A stretch of DNA of 64,000 nucleotides, taken from assembly GCF_006740045.1 (NCBI RefSeq), contig NZ_AP019749.1:3615001-3679000 (forward strand), given 5' to 3'. Shown piece by piece: positions 37,557 to 48,643 of this stretch. Source of the stretch: Comamonas terrigena NBRC 13299 (GTDB lineage Bacteria > Pseudomonadota > Gammaproteobacteria > Burkholderiales > Burkholderiaceae_C). Position 1 is the stretch's first letter, and every line of letters starts with the position of its first letter. Under the pieces are notes generated by a model that saw only the letters and a program-made list of their open reading frames with translations, made no database searches and was not told the origin of the DNA. Position numbers and translations under genes: made by a program.

Positions 37557-40500
37557 GCTGCGGCCCTCCGTTGCAGCGGCGGCTGCCCCAGCAGCTGCGC
37601 CATACCTTCCAGATCAAACTGCTGCGCCATGCCGCGCAACTGCGCCCACAGCACCGCATGCTGGGGGTGGGCGGCCTCCAGGGCCTGCAAAGCCTGGCGC
37701 ACGCCGCGCACATAGCCTAGTTCCACGGCCTGGCGCAGCGCGGACAGGTCCACGTGCATGCCGATTTCCATATCCATGCCCAGCTCCGCAGCCGGCCGGG
37801 GCATGGCCGCCGGCGCCCCATCCGTCCGGACCGTTTCCGGTGCCGCAACCGGGGCCGTCTGCGCAAGCGGTGCTTCATCCGCGTACTGCCAGGAAAGCTG
37901 CAGCCTGCGGCCCAGCCACAGCAGCAGTTCGCTGTGGCGCACGGGCTTGGTGTGAAAGTCCTGCGGGGTGATGCCCACATCGTTGGGCAGTTCACGGTCG
38001 AAGGCATTGGCCGAGACCACGGCGCAGGCCATGGCACTGCCGTGCATGGCACGCAGGCGGCGCAGCGTCTCCCAGCCGTCGATGCCCGGCATGGCCAGGT
38101 CCATGAACACGGCATGCGGCACCCAGCCTTCGGCCACCAGGGCCAGCGCCGCATGGCCGCTGGCGGCCAACTGCACGTCCAGCCCCAGCGGGGCCAGCAA
38201 CTGCAGCAGCACGCCCCGGTCGGCCTCTTCGTTGTCCACCACCAGCACGCGCCGGCGTTCCCCGGCATAGCCCACCGGAACCCGCAACGGCGCCACAGCG
38301 ACTGCGGCCATGTCGTCGACCGAGGGCAAAAACCAGCTCACCTGGAAGCATGCCCCGGCGCCGGCCCGGCTTTCCACCGTCAGCGCGCCACCCATCAGCT
38401 CAGTCAGCATCTTGGCCATGGTCAGGCCCAGGCCGGCGCCGCCCGTGCCCCCCGCACTGCTGCCGCGCGCAAAGGGCTCGAAGATGTGCACCAGTTCGTC
38501 CTGTTCCATGCCGGGGCCGGTGTCGATCACGCGCAGCGTGGCCATCTGGCGCGCATAGCGCACCTGCAGCGTCACGCTGCCCTGGGTGGTGAACTTGATG
38601 GCATTGCCCAGCAGGTTGATGGCGATCTGGCGCAGGCGCTTTTCATCCGCCCGCACCACCGCCGGAAGGCTGCCTTGGACGTCGTAGTGGAATTCCAGGC
38701 CCTTGGCCTGGGCCTGCAGCGCAAACAGGTCGGCCAGGGACTGCATGCCTTCGGCAAAGCGCATGGGCGCGACCTGCAGCGCCAGCTTGCCGGATTCGAT
38801 GCGGGCGATGTCCAGCGTGCCTTCGATCAGCGACAGCAGGTGTTCACCCCCCCGGCGGATTACCTGCACCGCGTGCTGGCGGTGCGGCGGCACGCTGTTG
38901 TCTGCCCCCATCAGCTGTGCATAGCCCAGGATGCTGTTGAGCGGCGTGCGCAGCTCGTGGCTGATGGCGCTGAGGTAACGGCTTTTGGCCTGGTTGGCCT
39001 GGTCGGCGGCTTCGCGCGCGGCTTCGGCAATGGCGCGCGCCTCCTCGGCCAGCTTGCGGGCGGCCTGCAGTTCGGCATCGGTCTGCTGGTGCAGGGCGAT
39101 TTCCCGCACCAGCAGGCCGGTCTGGCGGTTGGATTCTTCCTGCGCCACGCGCCGGCTTTTCTGGGCCAGCACCAGCCACCAGGCCACGATGCCGGCGATC
39201 AGCAGCAGGCCCAGATAGGCCTTGAGCAAGGTGGCCCGGACCGAAGCCGCCGCTGCCTGCACCGTGGCGGGCGATGCCGCGCGCTCCAGCGTCTGCAGCT
39301 CCTGGTGGTAGAGCAGCCCCAGCACGGCGGCCAGCACCGGGGCGATCACCAGCATCAGCAGCAGGAAGTGACCCAGGCCTTTGTCCAGCAGCTGCCACAG
39401 CGGCCGGGGCAGCAGCCAGCGCAGGGCGCTGCGCCACTGCACGGCCAGATGGGCCTGCGGCTTGCAGACATCGCCGCAGCGCGCATCCAGCGTGCAGCAC
39501 AGCGAGCAGATGTGGCCGCCATAGGCCGGGCAATGCGCCATATCCGGCGCCTCGTAGCTGCGGTCGCACACCGTGCAGCGCAGGGTGGCGGTGGCCGTGG
39601 CGGCACCGCCGGCACTGCACTGCGTGCAGCTGGCACAACCCGACTGCGCGCTGCGCGCAATGTAGTAGCGGCCCCGGGTGGCCCAGGCGATCAGCGGTGC
39701 GCTGACCAGGGCCACGACCATGGCGATCACGGCCGAGAAGGCCTGCGCCAGCGGACCAAACGCCCCCAGGTGCGCGGCGATCGACAGGCAGGAAGCCAGC
39801 GCCATGGCGCCCACCCCCACGGGGTTGATGTCGTACAGGTGGGCGCGCTTGAATTCGATCCCCGGCGGCGACAGGCCCAGCGGCTTGTTGATCACCAGAT
39901 CGGCCACCACGGCCATGATCCAGGCGATGGCCAGGTTGGAATACAGGCCCAGCACCTCGCCCAGGGCGCGGAAGACGTTCATCTCCATCAGCATGAAGGC
40001 GATGAAGGTGTTGAACACCACCCACACCACCCGGCCAGGATGGCTGTGCGTGAGGCGCGAGAAAAAATTGCTCCAGGCCAGCGAACCAGCATAGGCATTG
40101 GTCACATTGATCTTGAGCTGGGAGATCACCACAAACAGCGCCGTGGCCGCCACCGCCCAGCTGTAATGGGGAAACACGTTTTCGTAGGCGGCCAGGTACA
40201 TCTGGTTCGGGTCCACCGCATGCTCGGCCGGTACGGCGTGGGAAATCGCCAGGTAGGCCAGCAGCGCCCCGCCCAGCATCTTGGCCACGCCCAGCACCAC
40301 CCAGCCCGGGCCGCCCAGCAGCACCCCCGCCCACCAGCGCCCGCGCTGGCCGGGTACGGGCTGGGGCATGAAACGCAGGTAATCGGCCTGTTCGCCCATC
40401 TGCGTGATCAGGGCAATGCCCACGGTCAGCGCGGCGCCGAACAGCGGCAGGCTGAAGCCGGCGCCGGCATTGCGCTCGCCGCCGTAGTGCAGCACCTCGC

Positions 40501-41173
40501 TGAACACCTGGGGCTGCTTGATGGCCACATAGACAAACGGCACCACCAGCATGACCAGCCACAGCGGCTGGGTCCACACCTGCAGCCGGCTGATGATGGA
40601 CACCCCGTGGGTGACCAGCGGAATCACCAGCAGCGCACACACCAGGTAGCCCCAGGCCGGCGGGATGTCCAGCGCCAGGTCCAGCGCATAGGCCATGACC
40701 GCCGCCTCCAGCGCAAAAAAGATGAAGGTGAAGCTGGCGTAGATCAGCGAGGTGATGGTGGAGCCGATATAGCCAAAGCCCGCACCGCGCGTGAGCAGGT
40801 CCATGTCCAGCCCGTAGCGCGCGGCATAGATGCTGATGGGCAGGCCGGCCGCAAAGATGATCAGCCCCGTGGCCAGAATGGCCCAGAAGGCATTGGCCCA
40901 GCCGTACTGCACCAGCAGCGTGGCCCCCACGGCCTCCAGAATCAGGAACGAGGCCGCACCGAAGGCCGTGTGCGCCACACGTGCATGGGACCATTTGCGA
41001 AAGCGCTGCGGGGTGTAGCGCAGCGCGTAGTCTTCCAAGGTCTCGGTCGCCACCCAGGTGTTGTAGTCGCGGCGTACCTTGACCACCTGCTGCGCGGCAG
41101 GCGCCGCCACAGCCTGCTCGGCCGCGGCTGCGGGGGGGTTGTCAGCAACAGTGGTCAGCGGGGGACGGGCCAT
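37553..41173 (-). CDS. NCS1-transporter/Cys-rich/hybrid sensor histidine kinase fusion
   Basis: 1206 residues. Residues about 50-505 are a complete NCS1-type (purine/cytosine/allantoin permease-like) domain with about 12 membrane segments. Residues 513-570 hold 11 cysteines in CxxC-type pairs (CASCTQC, CTVC, CSLCC, CGDVC), a probable zinc module. Two further membrane segments (about 600-622 and 650-670) and a coiled coil lead to HisKA (His739 in [10 protein letters not shown]), HATPase (Asn857, DTGPGM at 884), a receiver (Asp1025 in MDLAMPG) and a helical tail. All catalytic residues are present. It probably senses or transports a nitrogenous base or ureide and signals to the coupled LuxR-type regulator; ligand and transport ability are inference. 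Confidence 0.93.
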   Translation of the reverse strand: MARPPLTTVADNPPAAAAEQAVAAPAAQQVVKVRRDYNTWVATETLEDYALRYTPQRFRKWSHARVAHTAFGAASFLILEAVGATLLVQYGWANAFWAILATGLIIFAAGLPISIYAARYGLDMDLLTRGAGFGYIGSTITSLIYASFTFIFFALEAAVMAYALDLALDIPPAWGYLVCALLVIPLVTHGVSIISRLQVWTQPLWLVMLVVPFVYVAIKQPQVFSEVLHYGGERNAGAGFSLPLFGAALTVGIALITQMGEQADYLRFMPQPVPGQRGRWWAGVLLGGPGWVVLGVAKMLGGALLAYLAISHAVPAEHAVDPNQMYLAAYENVFPHYSWAVAATALFVVISQLKINVTNAYAGSLAWSNFFSRLTHSHPGRVVWVVFNTFIAFMLMEMNVFRALGEVLGLYSNLAIAWIMAVVADLVINKPLGLSPPGIEFKRAHLYDINPVGVGAMALASCLSIAAHLGAFGPLAQAFSAVIAMVVALVSAPLIAWATRGRYYIARSAQSGCASCTQCSAGGAATATATLRCTVCDRSYEAPDMAHCPAYGGHICSLCCTLDARCGDVCKPQAHLAVQWRSALRWLLPRPLWQLLDKGLGHFLLLMLVIAPVLAAVLGLLYHQELQTLERAASPATVQAAAASVRATLLKAYLGLLLIAGIVAWWLVLAQKSRRVAQEESNRQTGLLVREIALHQQTDAELQAARKLAEEARAIAEAAREAADQANQAKSRYLSAISHELRTPLNSILGYAQLMGADNSVPPHRQHAVQVIRRGGEHLLSLIEGTLDIARIESGKLALQVAPMRFAEGMQSLADLFALQAQAKGLEFHYDVQGSLPAVVRADEKRLRQIAINLLGNAIKFTTQGSVTLQVRYARQMATLRVIDTGPGMEQDELVHIFEPFARGSSAGGTGGAGLGLTMAKMLTELMGGALTVESRAGAGACFQVSWFLPSVDDMAAVAVAPLRVPVGYAGERRRVLVVDNEEADRGVLLQLLAPLGLDVQLAASGHAALALVAEGWVPHAVFMDLAMPGIDGWETLRRLRAMHGSAMACAVVSANAFDRELPNDVGITPQDFHTKPVRHSELLLWLGRRLQLSWQYADEAPLAQTAPVAAPETVRTDGAPAAMPRPAAELGMDMEIGMHVDLSALRQAVELGYVRGVRQALQALEAAHPQHAVLWAQLRGMAQQFDLEGMAQLLGQPPLQRRAAA

Positions 41174-41316
41174 GGAGACCCACGCTTGCAGCTTTCATGC
41201 CGCGCCGCACGCACGCCACCACCATGGCGCCCGGCAGGTACGCGACCGCCCGCGCCCACCTCCACCTCAATGGCACCGCTGCGGCACACCCTACCTGGCC
41301 ATCCCCAACCCATGCA

Positions 41317-41350
41317 TGCACCACAAAAAGGCATGCACCACAAACAGGCA
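41317..41350. promoter_or_regulatory. Tandem NtrC-like 17-mers upstream of ureA
   Basis: TGCACCACAAAAAGGCA (41317-41333) is followed directly by TGCACCACAAACAGGCA (41334-41350): two head-to-tail copies differing at one base. They match the permease site TGCACCACAAAAATGCA and lie 58-91 nt upstream of the sigma-54-like -24 element. The palindrome TGTGCGCACA follows at 41372-41381. Confidence 0.5.
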
Positions 41351-41406
41351 ACCCCTTGGCTGCACTATTTTTGTGCGCACAGGCTTCGCCAAAGCGGTGC
41401 AGCACT

Positions 41407-41422
41407 TGGCACAGCGCTTGCA
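41407..41422 (+). promoter_or_regulatory. Sigma-54-like promoter element of ureA
   Basis: TGGCACAGCGCTTGCA with GG at 41408-41409, N10, GC at 41420-41421: close to consensus TGGCACG-N4-TTGCA. Predicted start near 41432-41433 lies only 2-3 nt before the ureA ATG, so a transcript from it would be leaderless. Confidence 0.5.
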
Positions 41423-41434
41423 TCGCCTGTGGGC

Positions 41435-41737
41435 ATGGAACTCACACCTCGCGAAAAAGACAAGCTGCTCATCTTCACTGCGTCGTTTCTGGCGGAGCGG
41501 CGCCGTGCACGGGGACTCAAGCTGAACTACCCCGAATCCGTGGCCCTGATCAGCGCCTATGTGCTGGAAGGCGCACGCGACGGAAAGACGGTGGCCCAGC
41601 TGATGAGCGAAGGCCGTACGGTGCTGACCCGCGACGATGTGATGGAAGGCGTGCCGGAGATGATTCCCGACATCCAGATCGAAGCCACCTTCCCCGATGG
41701 CACCAAGCTAGTCACGGTGCACGACCCCATCGTCTGA
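41435..41737 (+). CDS. ureA: Urease gamma subunit
   Basis: 100 residues, the standard UreA length. [14 protein letters not shown] start, [38 protein letters not shown]. It forms the (UreABC)3 urease that hydrolyses urea to ammonia and carbamate. No strong Shine-Dalgarno is seen before the ATG. First gene of ureA-ureJ-ureB-ureC; the promoter region is shared with the divergent sensor kinase. Confidence 0.97.
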   Translation: MELTPREKDKLLIFTASFLAERRRARGLKLNYPESVALISAYVLEGARDGKTVAQLMSEGRTVLTRDDVMEGVPEMIPDIQIEATFPDGTKLVTVHDPIV

Positions 41738-41838
41738 GCGCTGCCACGACCGTTCCCACTGCACCGCACATTGCACCGCCTATTGCGCTACCTCGTGCCC
41801 TTTCGCCAGCCGGCTCTCCCCTTCTTGCCCAGACTGCC

Positions 41839-42447
41839 ATGAAAACCAAACACCTCCTCACCACCCTGACCGCAGCAGCGGCTGCCCTGCCCCTGTCCGC
41901 CCTGGCCCATGTGGGCGCGGATGGTGGCGGCCACCACAATTTCCTGGACAGCCTAACCCATGCCTTCGCCCACCCGTTCACCGGCGCCGACCACCTGGCC
42001 GCGATGCTGGCGGTGGGTGCCTGGAGCGCGCTGACCGTCACCCCCGCCTGGCGCGCGCCGGCGGCGTTTGTCGCGCTGCTGGTGGCCGGTGCATTGGCCG
42101 GTTTTGCCGGCCTGTGGGTGCCGGGCGTGGAGCCGATGATTGCCGCTTCCGTGCTGGTGCTGGGCCTGCTGGTGGCCGTGCAGAAGAAGATGCCCTGGGT
42201 GCTGGCCGCTGCGCTGGCGGGCGTGTTCGCCTTTTTCCATGGCGCCGCCCATGGCTTTGAGTTGGCGGGCGACACGGGCTGGGCTGCGGTTGGTGCCCTG
42301 ACCGGCATTGCGCTGGGATCGGGCCTGTTGCATGTCTGCGGCATGGTGCTGGGCAAGGCCGTGATGCAGCGCCACCAGTGGGCGGCCAAGCTCGGCGGCG
42401 GGGCCACGGCGGCCCTGGGTGCCTTCATGCTGACCAAGCTGGCATAA
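41839..42447 (+). CDS. ureJ: HupE/UreJ-type membrane protein, likely nickel permease
   Basis: 202 residues with a signal-like N-terminus, His-rich first loop ([15 protein letters not shown]) and the HupE/UreJ signature [16 protein letters not shown], followed by about six membrane segments; HGAAHG lies in a later one. HupE/UreJ proteins supply nickel to hydrogenase or urease; the ureA-ureB position fits the UreJ role. It lies 101 nt after ureA and 13 nt before ureB. Confidence 0.9.
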   Translation: MKTKHLLTTLTAAAAALPLSALAHVGADGGGHHNFLDSLTHAFAHPFTGADHLAAMLAVGAWSALTVTPAWRAPAAFVALLVAGALAGFAGLWVPGVEPMIAASVLVLGLLVAVQKKMPWVLAAALAGVFAFFHGAAHGFELAGDTGWAAVGALTGIALGSGLLHVCGMVLGKAVMQRHQWAAKLGGGATAALGAFMLTKLA

Positions 42448-42460
42448 ACCGGAGGCCCGC

Positions 42461-42765
42461 ATGATCCCCGGAGAACTGCTACTGGACGAGGGCGCCCACC
42501 CTCTCAACCCGGGCCGCCGCACCGTGGCCCTGGTGGTGCGCAACGCCAGCGACCGGCCCATCCAGGTCGGATCGCACTACCACTTTGCCGAAACCAATGC
42601 GGGACTGTCCTTCGACCGCGACGCCGCACACGGCATGCGCCTGAACATCGCCAGCGGCATGGCCGTGCGCTTCGAGCCGGGCCAGCAACGCACGGTGGAG
42701 CTGGTGGACATGGGCGGCGACCGCAAAATCTACGGCTTTCGCGGCCTGGTACAGGGAGACTTGTG

Positions 42766-42766
<1 letters not shown>
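42461..42766 (+). CDS. ureB: Urease beta subunit
   Basis: 101 residues. [11 protein letters not shown] start, [42 protein letters not shown] end; typical short UreB. Its TGA shares one base with the ureC ATG (TGATG), implying translational coupling. Confidence 0.97.
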
Positions 42767-44484
<1,718 letters not shown>

Positions 44485-44502
44485 GGGCCGCGCATGCCCT
44501 GC

Positions 44503-44982
44503 CTAGCCCTGCGGCTTGCCCGCCCTGAACCACGCCAGCCAGTCACCGGCGGGCACGCGCGGGCAGCGGGCCAGGGCCTGCGGCAGGGCTTCATACACCA
44601 GCATGCGGCAGGTCACGACCAGCCCATCCCCCTGCTGCACGGTCTGGGTCAGCAGCCGCTTGCGGTACTGGCCCAGATCCTGCGGCCAGATGTCTTCCAG
44701 CTGGTCCAGCTGCTGCTCCAGCGCGGGATGCAGCGGGTAGACCTCGGCCAGCACCGGGCCGCAGCCATCCAGCTGCAGTCCGGGCCACTGGCCCATGTCC
44801 CACAAGCTGCCCTGCAGCCAGGTGGTACCCACCTGCGCAATGCCGGGCTGAAAGCGCCGGATGTCATTGCTGCCGCCTTCACGCAGCGTGCCGTACACCG
44901 CCACATGGTCTGCACCGCAGCTGTGCCAGGGCGGCATCGCCGCAGGAAAAGGCTGGAAATCGTCTCTTGACATGCATGTCAT
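44503..44982 (-). CDS. Gamma-glutamylcyclotransferase-like (GGCT/AIG2) protein
   Basis: 159 residues from the ATG at 44982 (an ATG at 44973 is equally possible); the longer frame upstream is a shadow across ureE. GGCT fold features: VAVYGTLREGGSN at the substrate loop and Glu in LDQLEDIWP in the catalytic position. It would release 5-oxoproline from gamma-glutamyl compounds, or act on gamma-glutamyl amines. It is encoded against the ure genes between ureC and ureE. Its start codons lie within the 14-bp palindrome TGACATGCATGTCA. Confidence 0.83.
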   Translation of the reverse strand: MTCMSRDDFQPFPAAMPPWHSCGADHVAVYGTLREGGSNDIRRFQPGIAQVGTTWLQGSLWDMGQWPGLQLDGCGPVLAEVYPLHPALEQQLDQLEDIWPQDLGQYRKRLLTQTVQQGDGLVVTCRMLVYEALPQALARCPRVPAGDWLAWFRAGKPQG

Positions 44983-45021
44983 GCTATCGCTTTCAAAGTC
45001 CTTTTTGCACCTGAATTCACC

Positions 45022-45627
45022 ATGTTGACCGCCAACAAACTGCTGCCCCAAGGCCAAGGCCTGTCTGCCCCCCTGCTCAAACGCGCTGCGACCGTGGAGC
45101 TGGACTGGGATGTGCGCCAGAAGAGCCGCTTTGCCGCCACCGACAGCCAGGGCCGCGAACTGGCGATCTTTCTTCCGCGCGGCCAGGCCGTGCGCGGCGG
45201 CGACGTGCTGGTGGCCGAGGATGGGTCCCTGGTCCGCGTGCTGGCGGCGCCGCAGAAAGTGCTGCACATCACCGCCTGCGCGGTGCACGGATCGCCCTTC
45301 GACCTGATGCGCGCCGCGTACCACCTGGGCAACCGCCATGTCCCGATCGAGCTGCAGCCCGACCATCTGAAGATTGAGCCCGACCATGTGCTGGCCGATA
45401 TGCTGCGCAGCATGCACATGACCGTGGTGGAAGCCGATCTGCCGTTCGAGCCGGAAGGCGGAGCCTACGGCGGCCATGTGACCAATGACGGCCACAGCCA
45501 CCACCACCATGGCCATGCGCACAGCCACTCCGATGGGCACAGCCATGACCACGGGCACGCCCATGACCACGGCCATGCGCACGATCATGGTCACGGGCAT
45601 GACCACGGAAAGTGCAACCACGGATGA
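45022..45627 (+). CDS. ureE: Urease accessory nickel chaperone UreE
   Basis: 201 residues. The N-terminal peptide-binding and central metal-binding domains are recognisable ([29 protein letters not shown] with the conserved His). The last about 50 residues contain some 22 histidines in HGHAHDH-type repeats plus one Cys, a nickel-storage tail like that of other His-rich UreE proteins. The tail is encoded by a short imperfect tandem repeat (about 45480-45620). Its stop overlaps the next gene by 4 nt. Confidence 0.95.
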   Translation: MLTANKLLPQGQGLSAPLLKRAATVELDWDVRQKSRFAATDSQGRELAIFLPRGQAVRGGDVLVAEDGSLVRVLAAPQKVLHITACAVHGSPFDLMRAAYHLGNRHVPIELQPDHLKIEPDHVLADMLRSMHMTVVEADLPFEPEGGAYGGHVTNDGHSHHHHGHAHSHSDGHSHDHGHAHDHGHAHDHGHGHDHGKCNHG

Positions 45628-45956
45628 ACTGGCTGTTCCTGATCGCCGCCGGCCTGTGCGAGATCTTCTACGCCGCCGCCATGCCGCGCACCGAAGGTTT
45701 CACCCGCCTGGGCCCCAGCCTGTTCTGCGTGGCGTTCATCGCGGCGAGCATGTACCTGCTGTCGCTGGCCACGCGCAGCATTCCCGTGGGTACGGCCTAC
45801 GCCGTCTGGGTGGGCATTGGCGCCGTGGGCACCGCCGCCTACGGCATGCTGTTTCTGGACGAAGACCGGAGCCTGGCCCGCATGGCCTGTTTCGGCATGA
45901 TCGTGATGGGCATTGTGGGCCTCAAATTCCTGGGCCTGCGCGGAGAACCAGCATGA
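45624..45956 (+). CDS. SMR-family exporter, likely guanidinium exporter (Gdx/SugE type)
   Basis: 110 residues, four membrane segments. Glu13 in the first helix ([10 protein letters not shown]) is the invariant proton/substrate-coupling residue of SMR proteins. [21 protein letters not shown] is closer to SugE/Gdx than to EmrE, whose equivalent is IPTGIAYAIWSGVG-like. Gdx proteins export guanidinium. It overlaps both ureE and ureF by 4 nt (ATGA each), so it is an integral member of the urease operon. No guanidine riboswitch was recognised nearby. Confidence 0.8.
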   Translation: MNWLFLIAAGLCEIFYAAAMPRTEGFTRLGPSLFCVAFIAASMYLLSLATRSIPVGTAYAVWVGIGAVGTAAYGMLFLDEDRSLARMACFGMIVMGIVGLKFLGLRGEPA

Positions 45957-46663
45957 CCAGCAGCGCTCCCTTGCAGCTTGCACCCAGCAGCTTTCTGCAG
46001 CTGATGTGGCTGGCCTCGCCCGCCTTGCCGATCGGTGGCTTTTCCTATTCGGAAGGGCTGGAATCCGCCATCCAGGCGGAGCGGGTCACGAACGAAAGCG
46101 AAGCCGCACACTGGCTGGTACAGCAGCTGCACCTGACCCAGTCCCGCGGCGACATGGCGGTGATTGCGCAGGCAGCTGCGGCCTGGCACAGCGATGACCG
46201 CGAGCGCATTGCCGCACTCAACCAATGGGTGCGCACCACACGCGAAACCAGCGAGCTGCGGCTGCAGACCGAGCAGATGGGCCGGTCGCTGGTGGACTGG
46301 CTGCGCAACCGCCATACCGGTGATGCGGCGCTGCAGCCCGCCATCGCCTGGCTGGGCACGCAGGATGCCAGCTACCCGATTGCGTTCTCGTTTGCGGCGC
46401 ACTGCACCGGCGCCACGGGCCGCGACGCGCTGCTGGCCTATGCCTTCGGCTGGGCCGAGAACATGGTGCAGACCGCCATCAAGGCCGTGCCGCTGGGCCA
46501 GAGCGCAGGCCAGCGCATCCTGGCGCAGCTGACCCAGAACATACCGCAGGCGGTTGACCATGCCCTGGCCCTGCCAGACCATGGGCGGCAAGCCTTTTCC
46601 CCCATGCTGGCGATTCTGTCGGCCCAGCATGAACACCTGTATTCACGCCTTTTCAGATCATGA
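45953..46663 (+). CDS. ureF: Urease accessory protein UreF
   Basis: 236 residues from [34 protein letters not shown] is the UreF N-terminal signature (positions about 45998-46062); later [11 protein letters not shown] and [21 protein letters not shown]. UreF bridges UreD and UreG in the maturation complex and acts as a fidelity checkpoint for GTP hydrolysis. It overlaps the SMR gene upstream and ureG downstream by 4 nt each. Confidence 0.95.
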   Translation: MTSSAPLQLAPSSFLQLMWLASPALPIGGFSYSEGLESAIQAERVTNESEAAHWLVQQLHLTQSRGDMAVIAQAAAAWHSDDRERIAALNQWVRTTRETSELRLQTEQMGRSLVDWLRNRHTGDAALQPAIAWLGTQDASYPIAFSFAAHCTGATGRDALLAYAFGWAENMVQTAIKAVPLGQSAGQRILAQLTQNIPQAVDHALALPDHGRQAFSPMLAILSAQHEHLYSRLFRS

Positions 46664-47325
46664 CCACCTCTGCACTGCACCACATCCCCCACCGCACCAA
46701 GAAACTGCCGCCGCTGCGCGTGGGCATTGGCGGGCCCGTGGGCTCGGGCAAGACCACGATCCTGGAGATGCTCTGCAAGGCCATGCGCGACAAATGGGAC
46801 CTGGTCGCCATCACCAACGACATCTACACCAAGGAAGACCAGCGCCTGCTGACCATCAGCGGCGCGCTGCCGGCCGAGCGCATCATGGGTGTGGAGACCG
46901 GAGGCTGCCCCCACACGGCCATCCGCGAAGACGCGTCCATCAACCTGGAAGCCATTGACCGCATGCTCAAGGACTTCCCCGATGCCGACATCGTCTTCAT
47001 CGAGTCAGGCGGCGACAACCTAGCCGCGACCTTCAGCCCCGAACTGTCGGATCTGACGATCTATGTGATCGATGTGGCCGCCGGCGAAAAAATCCCGCGC
47101 AAGGGCGGCCCCGGCATCACCAAGAGCGATCTGTTCGTCATCAACAAGACCGACCTGGCCCCGCATGTGGGCGCCAACCTGGACATCATGCGCAGCGACA
47201 CCGTGAAGCAGCGCACAACGCCCAAGGGGCTCAAGCCTTTTGTGATGACCAACCTCAAGACCCTGGACGGGCTGGATGAGGTGGTGCAGTTCATCGAACG
47301 CCAGGGCCTGCTGCAGACCGCCTGA
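46660..47325 (+). CDS. ureG: Urease accessory GTPase UreG
   Basis: 221 residues. P-loop GPVGSGKTT near residues 25-33, nickel-site C-P-H in GGCPHTAI, and [11 protein letters not shown] as the guanine-specificity motif. It drives GTP-dependent nickel insertion with UreDEF. The gene ends about 50 nt before tRNA-Ser; an imperfect GC-rich hairpin at about 47333-47355 could act as a weak terminator. Confidence 0.97.
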   Translation: MTTSALHHIPHRTKKLPPLRVGIGGPVGSGKTTILEMLCKAMRDKWDLVAITNDIYTKEDQRLLTISGALPAERIMGVETGGCPHTAIREDASINLEAIDRMLKDFPDADIVFIESGGDNLAATFSPELSDLTIYVIDVAAGEKIPRKGGPGITKSDLFVINKTDLAPHVGANLDIMRSDTVKQRTTPKGLKPFVMTNLKTLDGLDEVVQFIERQGLLQTA

Positions 47326-47378
47326 TTGCGCCGCGCGGCCCCGGAGGCCGCCGCGCTTTGTGTAGAATCGACGCCTTC

Positions 47379-47468
47379 GGAGGTTTGGGTGAGTGGTTTA
47401 AACCAGCAGTCTTGAAAACTGCCGAAGGAGTGATCCTTCCGTGAGTTCGAATCTCACAGCCTCCGCCA
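47379..47468 (+). tRNA. tRNA-Ser (anticodon UGA)
   Basis: Starts GGAGGTT, whose acceptor pairs with AGCCTCC before G-CCA (T-G wobble at position 6). The anticodon loop CTTGAAA gives UGA, reading UCA serine codons. The long variable arm and the GTTCGAATC T-loop confirm a class II serine tRNA; CCA is encoded. Confidence 0.97.
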
Positions 47469-47476
47469 GATAGCTA

Positions 47477-47510
47477 ATAAAAAAGCGCCTTTCCGGCGCT
47501 TTTTTATTTT
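47477..47510 (+). terminator. Terminator after tRNA-Ser
   Basis: AAAAAAGCGCC, short loop, GGCGCTTTTTTATTTT. It also has a T-rich flank on the minus strand, so it could stop leftward transcripts. Confidence 0.9.
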
Positions 47511-47511
47511 G

Positions 47512-47634
47512 GTCTATATCGCTAAAGATTGCGCTGCGGGCTTCTTGCCTTGTCGCACAGGTTTCTATGCGGATACGTTCACGCTTGCGCAGTGAGAAGT
47601 AGCTTTCCGCCATGACATTGGCGTGCCAATTTCA
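47512..47634 (-). pseudogene. IS3-family transposase (OrfB) remnant
   Basis: The minus strand encodes NWHANVMAESYFSLRKRER, then IRIETCATRQEARSAIFSDID, closely resembling the C-terminal part of IS3-group integrases (DNAVAESFF...LKRERIR...TREEAR..VFDYIE). Only about 41 codons remain: a stop precedes the fragment, and its 3' end runs straight into the tRNA terminator where the usual FYN...RRH end should follow. It is a decayed insertion-sequence scar at the tRNA-Ser boundary. Confidence 0.72.
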
Positions 47635-47692
47635 CCGCCTGCGCGAGACCGGCCGCCGAGTCGACACAGATCAGCCCGTCAGCCCGTCCCTG

Positions 47693-48643
47693 TCAGATAC
47701 CAAGCGAGCGTTGCCGCCAGAACGACGGCTCAGGCATGACCCCCATCCCTGCCTGGGCGTTGTCCAGCATGTGTTCCGAACGGCTGGTCCCTGGAATGAC
47801 ACAAGTGACGGCCGGATTGCTGAGCACAAACTTCAGCAACACCTGCGCCCAGCTGGTGCAGCCGATTTCCTGCGCCCAGTCTGGCAAAGGCCTCTCCCGC
47901 AGCCCCCGCAGCAGCCCTCCTCCGCCAAACGGCTGATTGATCAGCACGGCGACGCCCTTGTCCATCGCCAGAGGAAGCAGCGTCTCGGCAGCGCTTTGGT
48001 CATCCACCGCATAGTTAATCTGCAGGAAATCCAGTGGCTCGCGCCGGAGCACGGCCTCCACTTCGCGGAATGCGGAGGACGTGTAGTGCGTGATCCCCAC
48101 ATACCGGACCTTGCCCTGCTTTTTCCACTCACGCAGCGTCGCCAAGTGCGTCTGCCAGTCCACCAGGTTGTGCACCTGCATCAGGTCCAGCTTGTTCGTA
48201 CCCAACAGCGACATGGATGCTTCCATTTGCCGTATTCCAGCCTCGCGCCCGGAAGTCCAGACCTTGGTCGCCAGGAATGCCTTGGTACCGTGGTTCGACT
48301 TCGCCAGGAGCTCCCCGGTGGTCTTTTCGGAGCGCCCGTACATGGGCGAGCTGTCCAGAACCGTTCCGCCTGCATCAAAGAGCGCCTCCACCACACCTGG
48401 CAGACGCGCATACTCGGCACTGCCTGGGGCATGGCCAAAGCCCTGCCAGGTGCCGCAACCGACCACTGGCAGCAGCTCGCCCGTCGAGGGAATTTTTCGT
48501 GTCAGCATCTTTCCTCCCTGGGCCCCAGCTGTCGCGGCCAACGCACCTGGCCCAAGGGCCGCGGAGAGCGCTGCCGCCGCAGTGGCTCGCAGGAGCTGCG
48601 CCCGGTTGATGCCTGCAGAACATGGTCCAATAGGTTCGGTCAT
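47693..48643 (-). CDS. Exported aldo/keto reductase
   Basis: 316 residues. The N-terminus (NRAQLLRATAAAALSAAL... to about residue 43) looks like a Tat/Sec-type leader whose twin arginine has become N-R-A. The AKR tetrad is present: Asp and Tyr in LDSSPMYGRSE, Lys in LATKVW, His in QVHNL; followed by the barrel motifs INYAVDD and VIPGTSRSEHM. It overlaps the upstream carrier gene by 4 nt, so the two are co-translated. Substrate unknown. Codon and GC texture appear less biased than in the flanking ure genes. Confidence 0.85.
   Translation of the reverse strand: MTEPIGPCSAGINRAQLLRATAAAALSAALGPGALAATAGAQGGKMLTRKIPSTGELLPVVGCGTWQGFGHAPGSAEYARLPGVVEALFDAGGTVLDSSPMYGRSEKTTGELLAKSNHGTKAFLATKVWTSGREAGIRQMEASMSLLGTNKLDLMQVHNLVDWQTHLATLREWKKQGKVRYVGITHYTSSAFREVEAVLRREPLDFLQINYAVDDQSAAETLLPLAMDKGVAVLINQPFGGGGLLRGLRERPLPDWAQEIGCTSWAQVLLKFVLSNPAVTCVIPGTSRSEHMLDNAQAGMGVMPEPSFWRQRSLGI

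Noticed and set aside
37754..41737. Very long plus-strand open frame (about 1327 codons) opposite the sensor kinase
   Set aside because: It is a GC-rich antisense shadow of the kinase gene; only its last 100 codons, ureA, are real. The translation is low-complexity His/Gln/Arg-rich with no domain.
45480..45620. Short repeats in the 3' end of ureE as a possible CRISPR or satellite
   Set aside because: They encode the His-rich UreE tail (HGHAHDH-type repeats); units are irregular and in frame, without spacers.
44503..45621. Full 372-codon reading of the GGCT frame
   Set aside because: The N-terminal 210 codons lie antisense to ureE and have no domain; the GGCT fold starts at the internal ATG near 44982.
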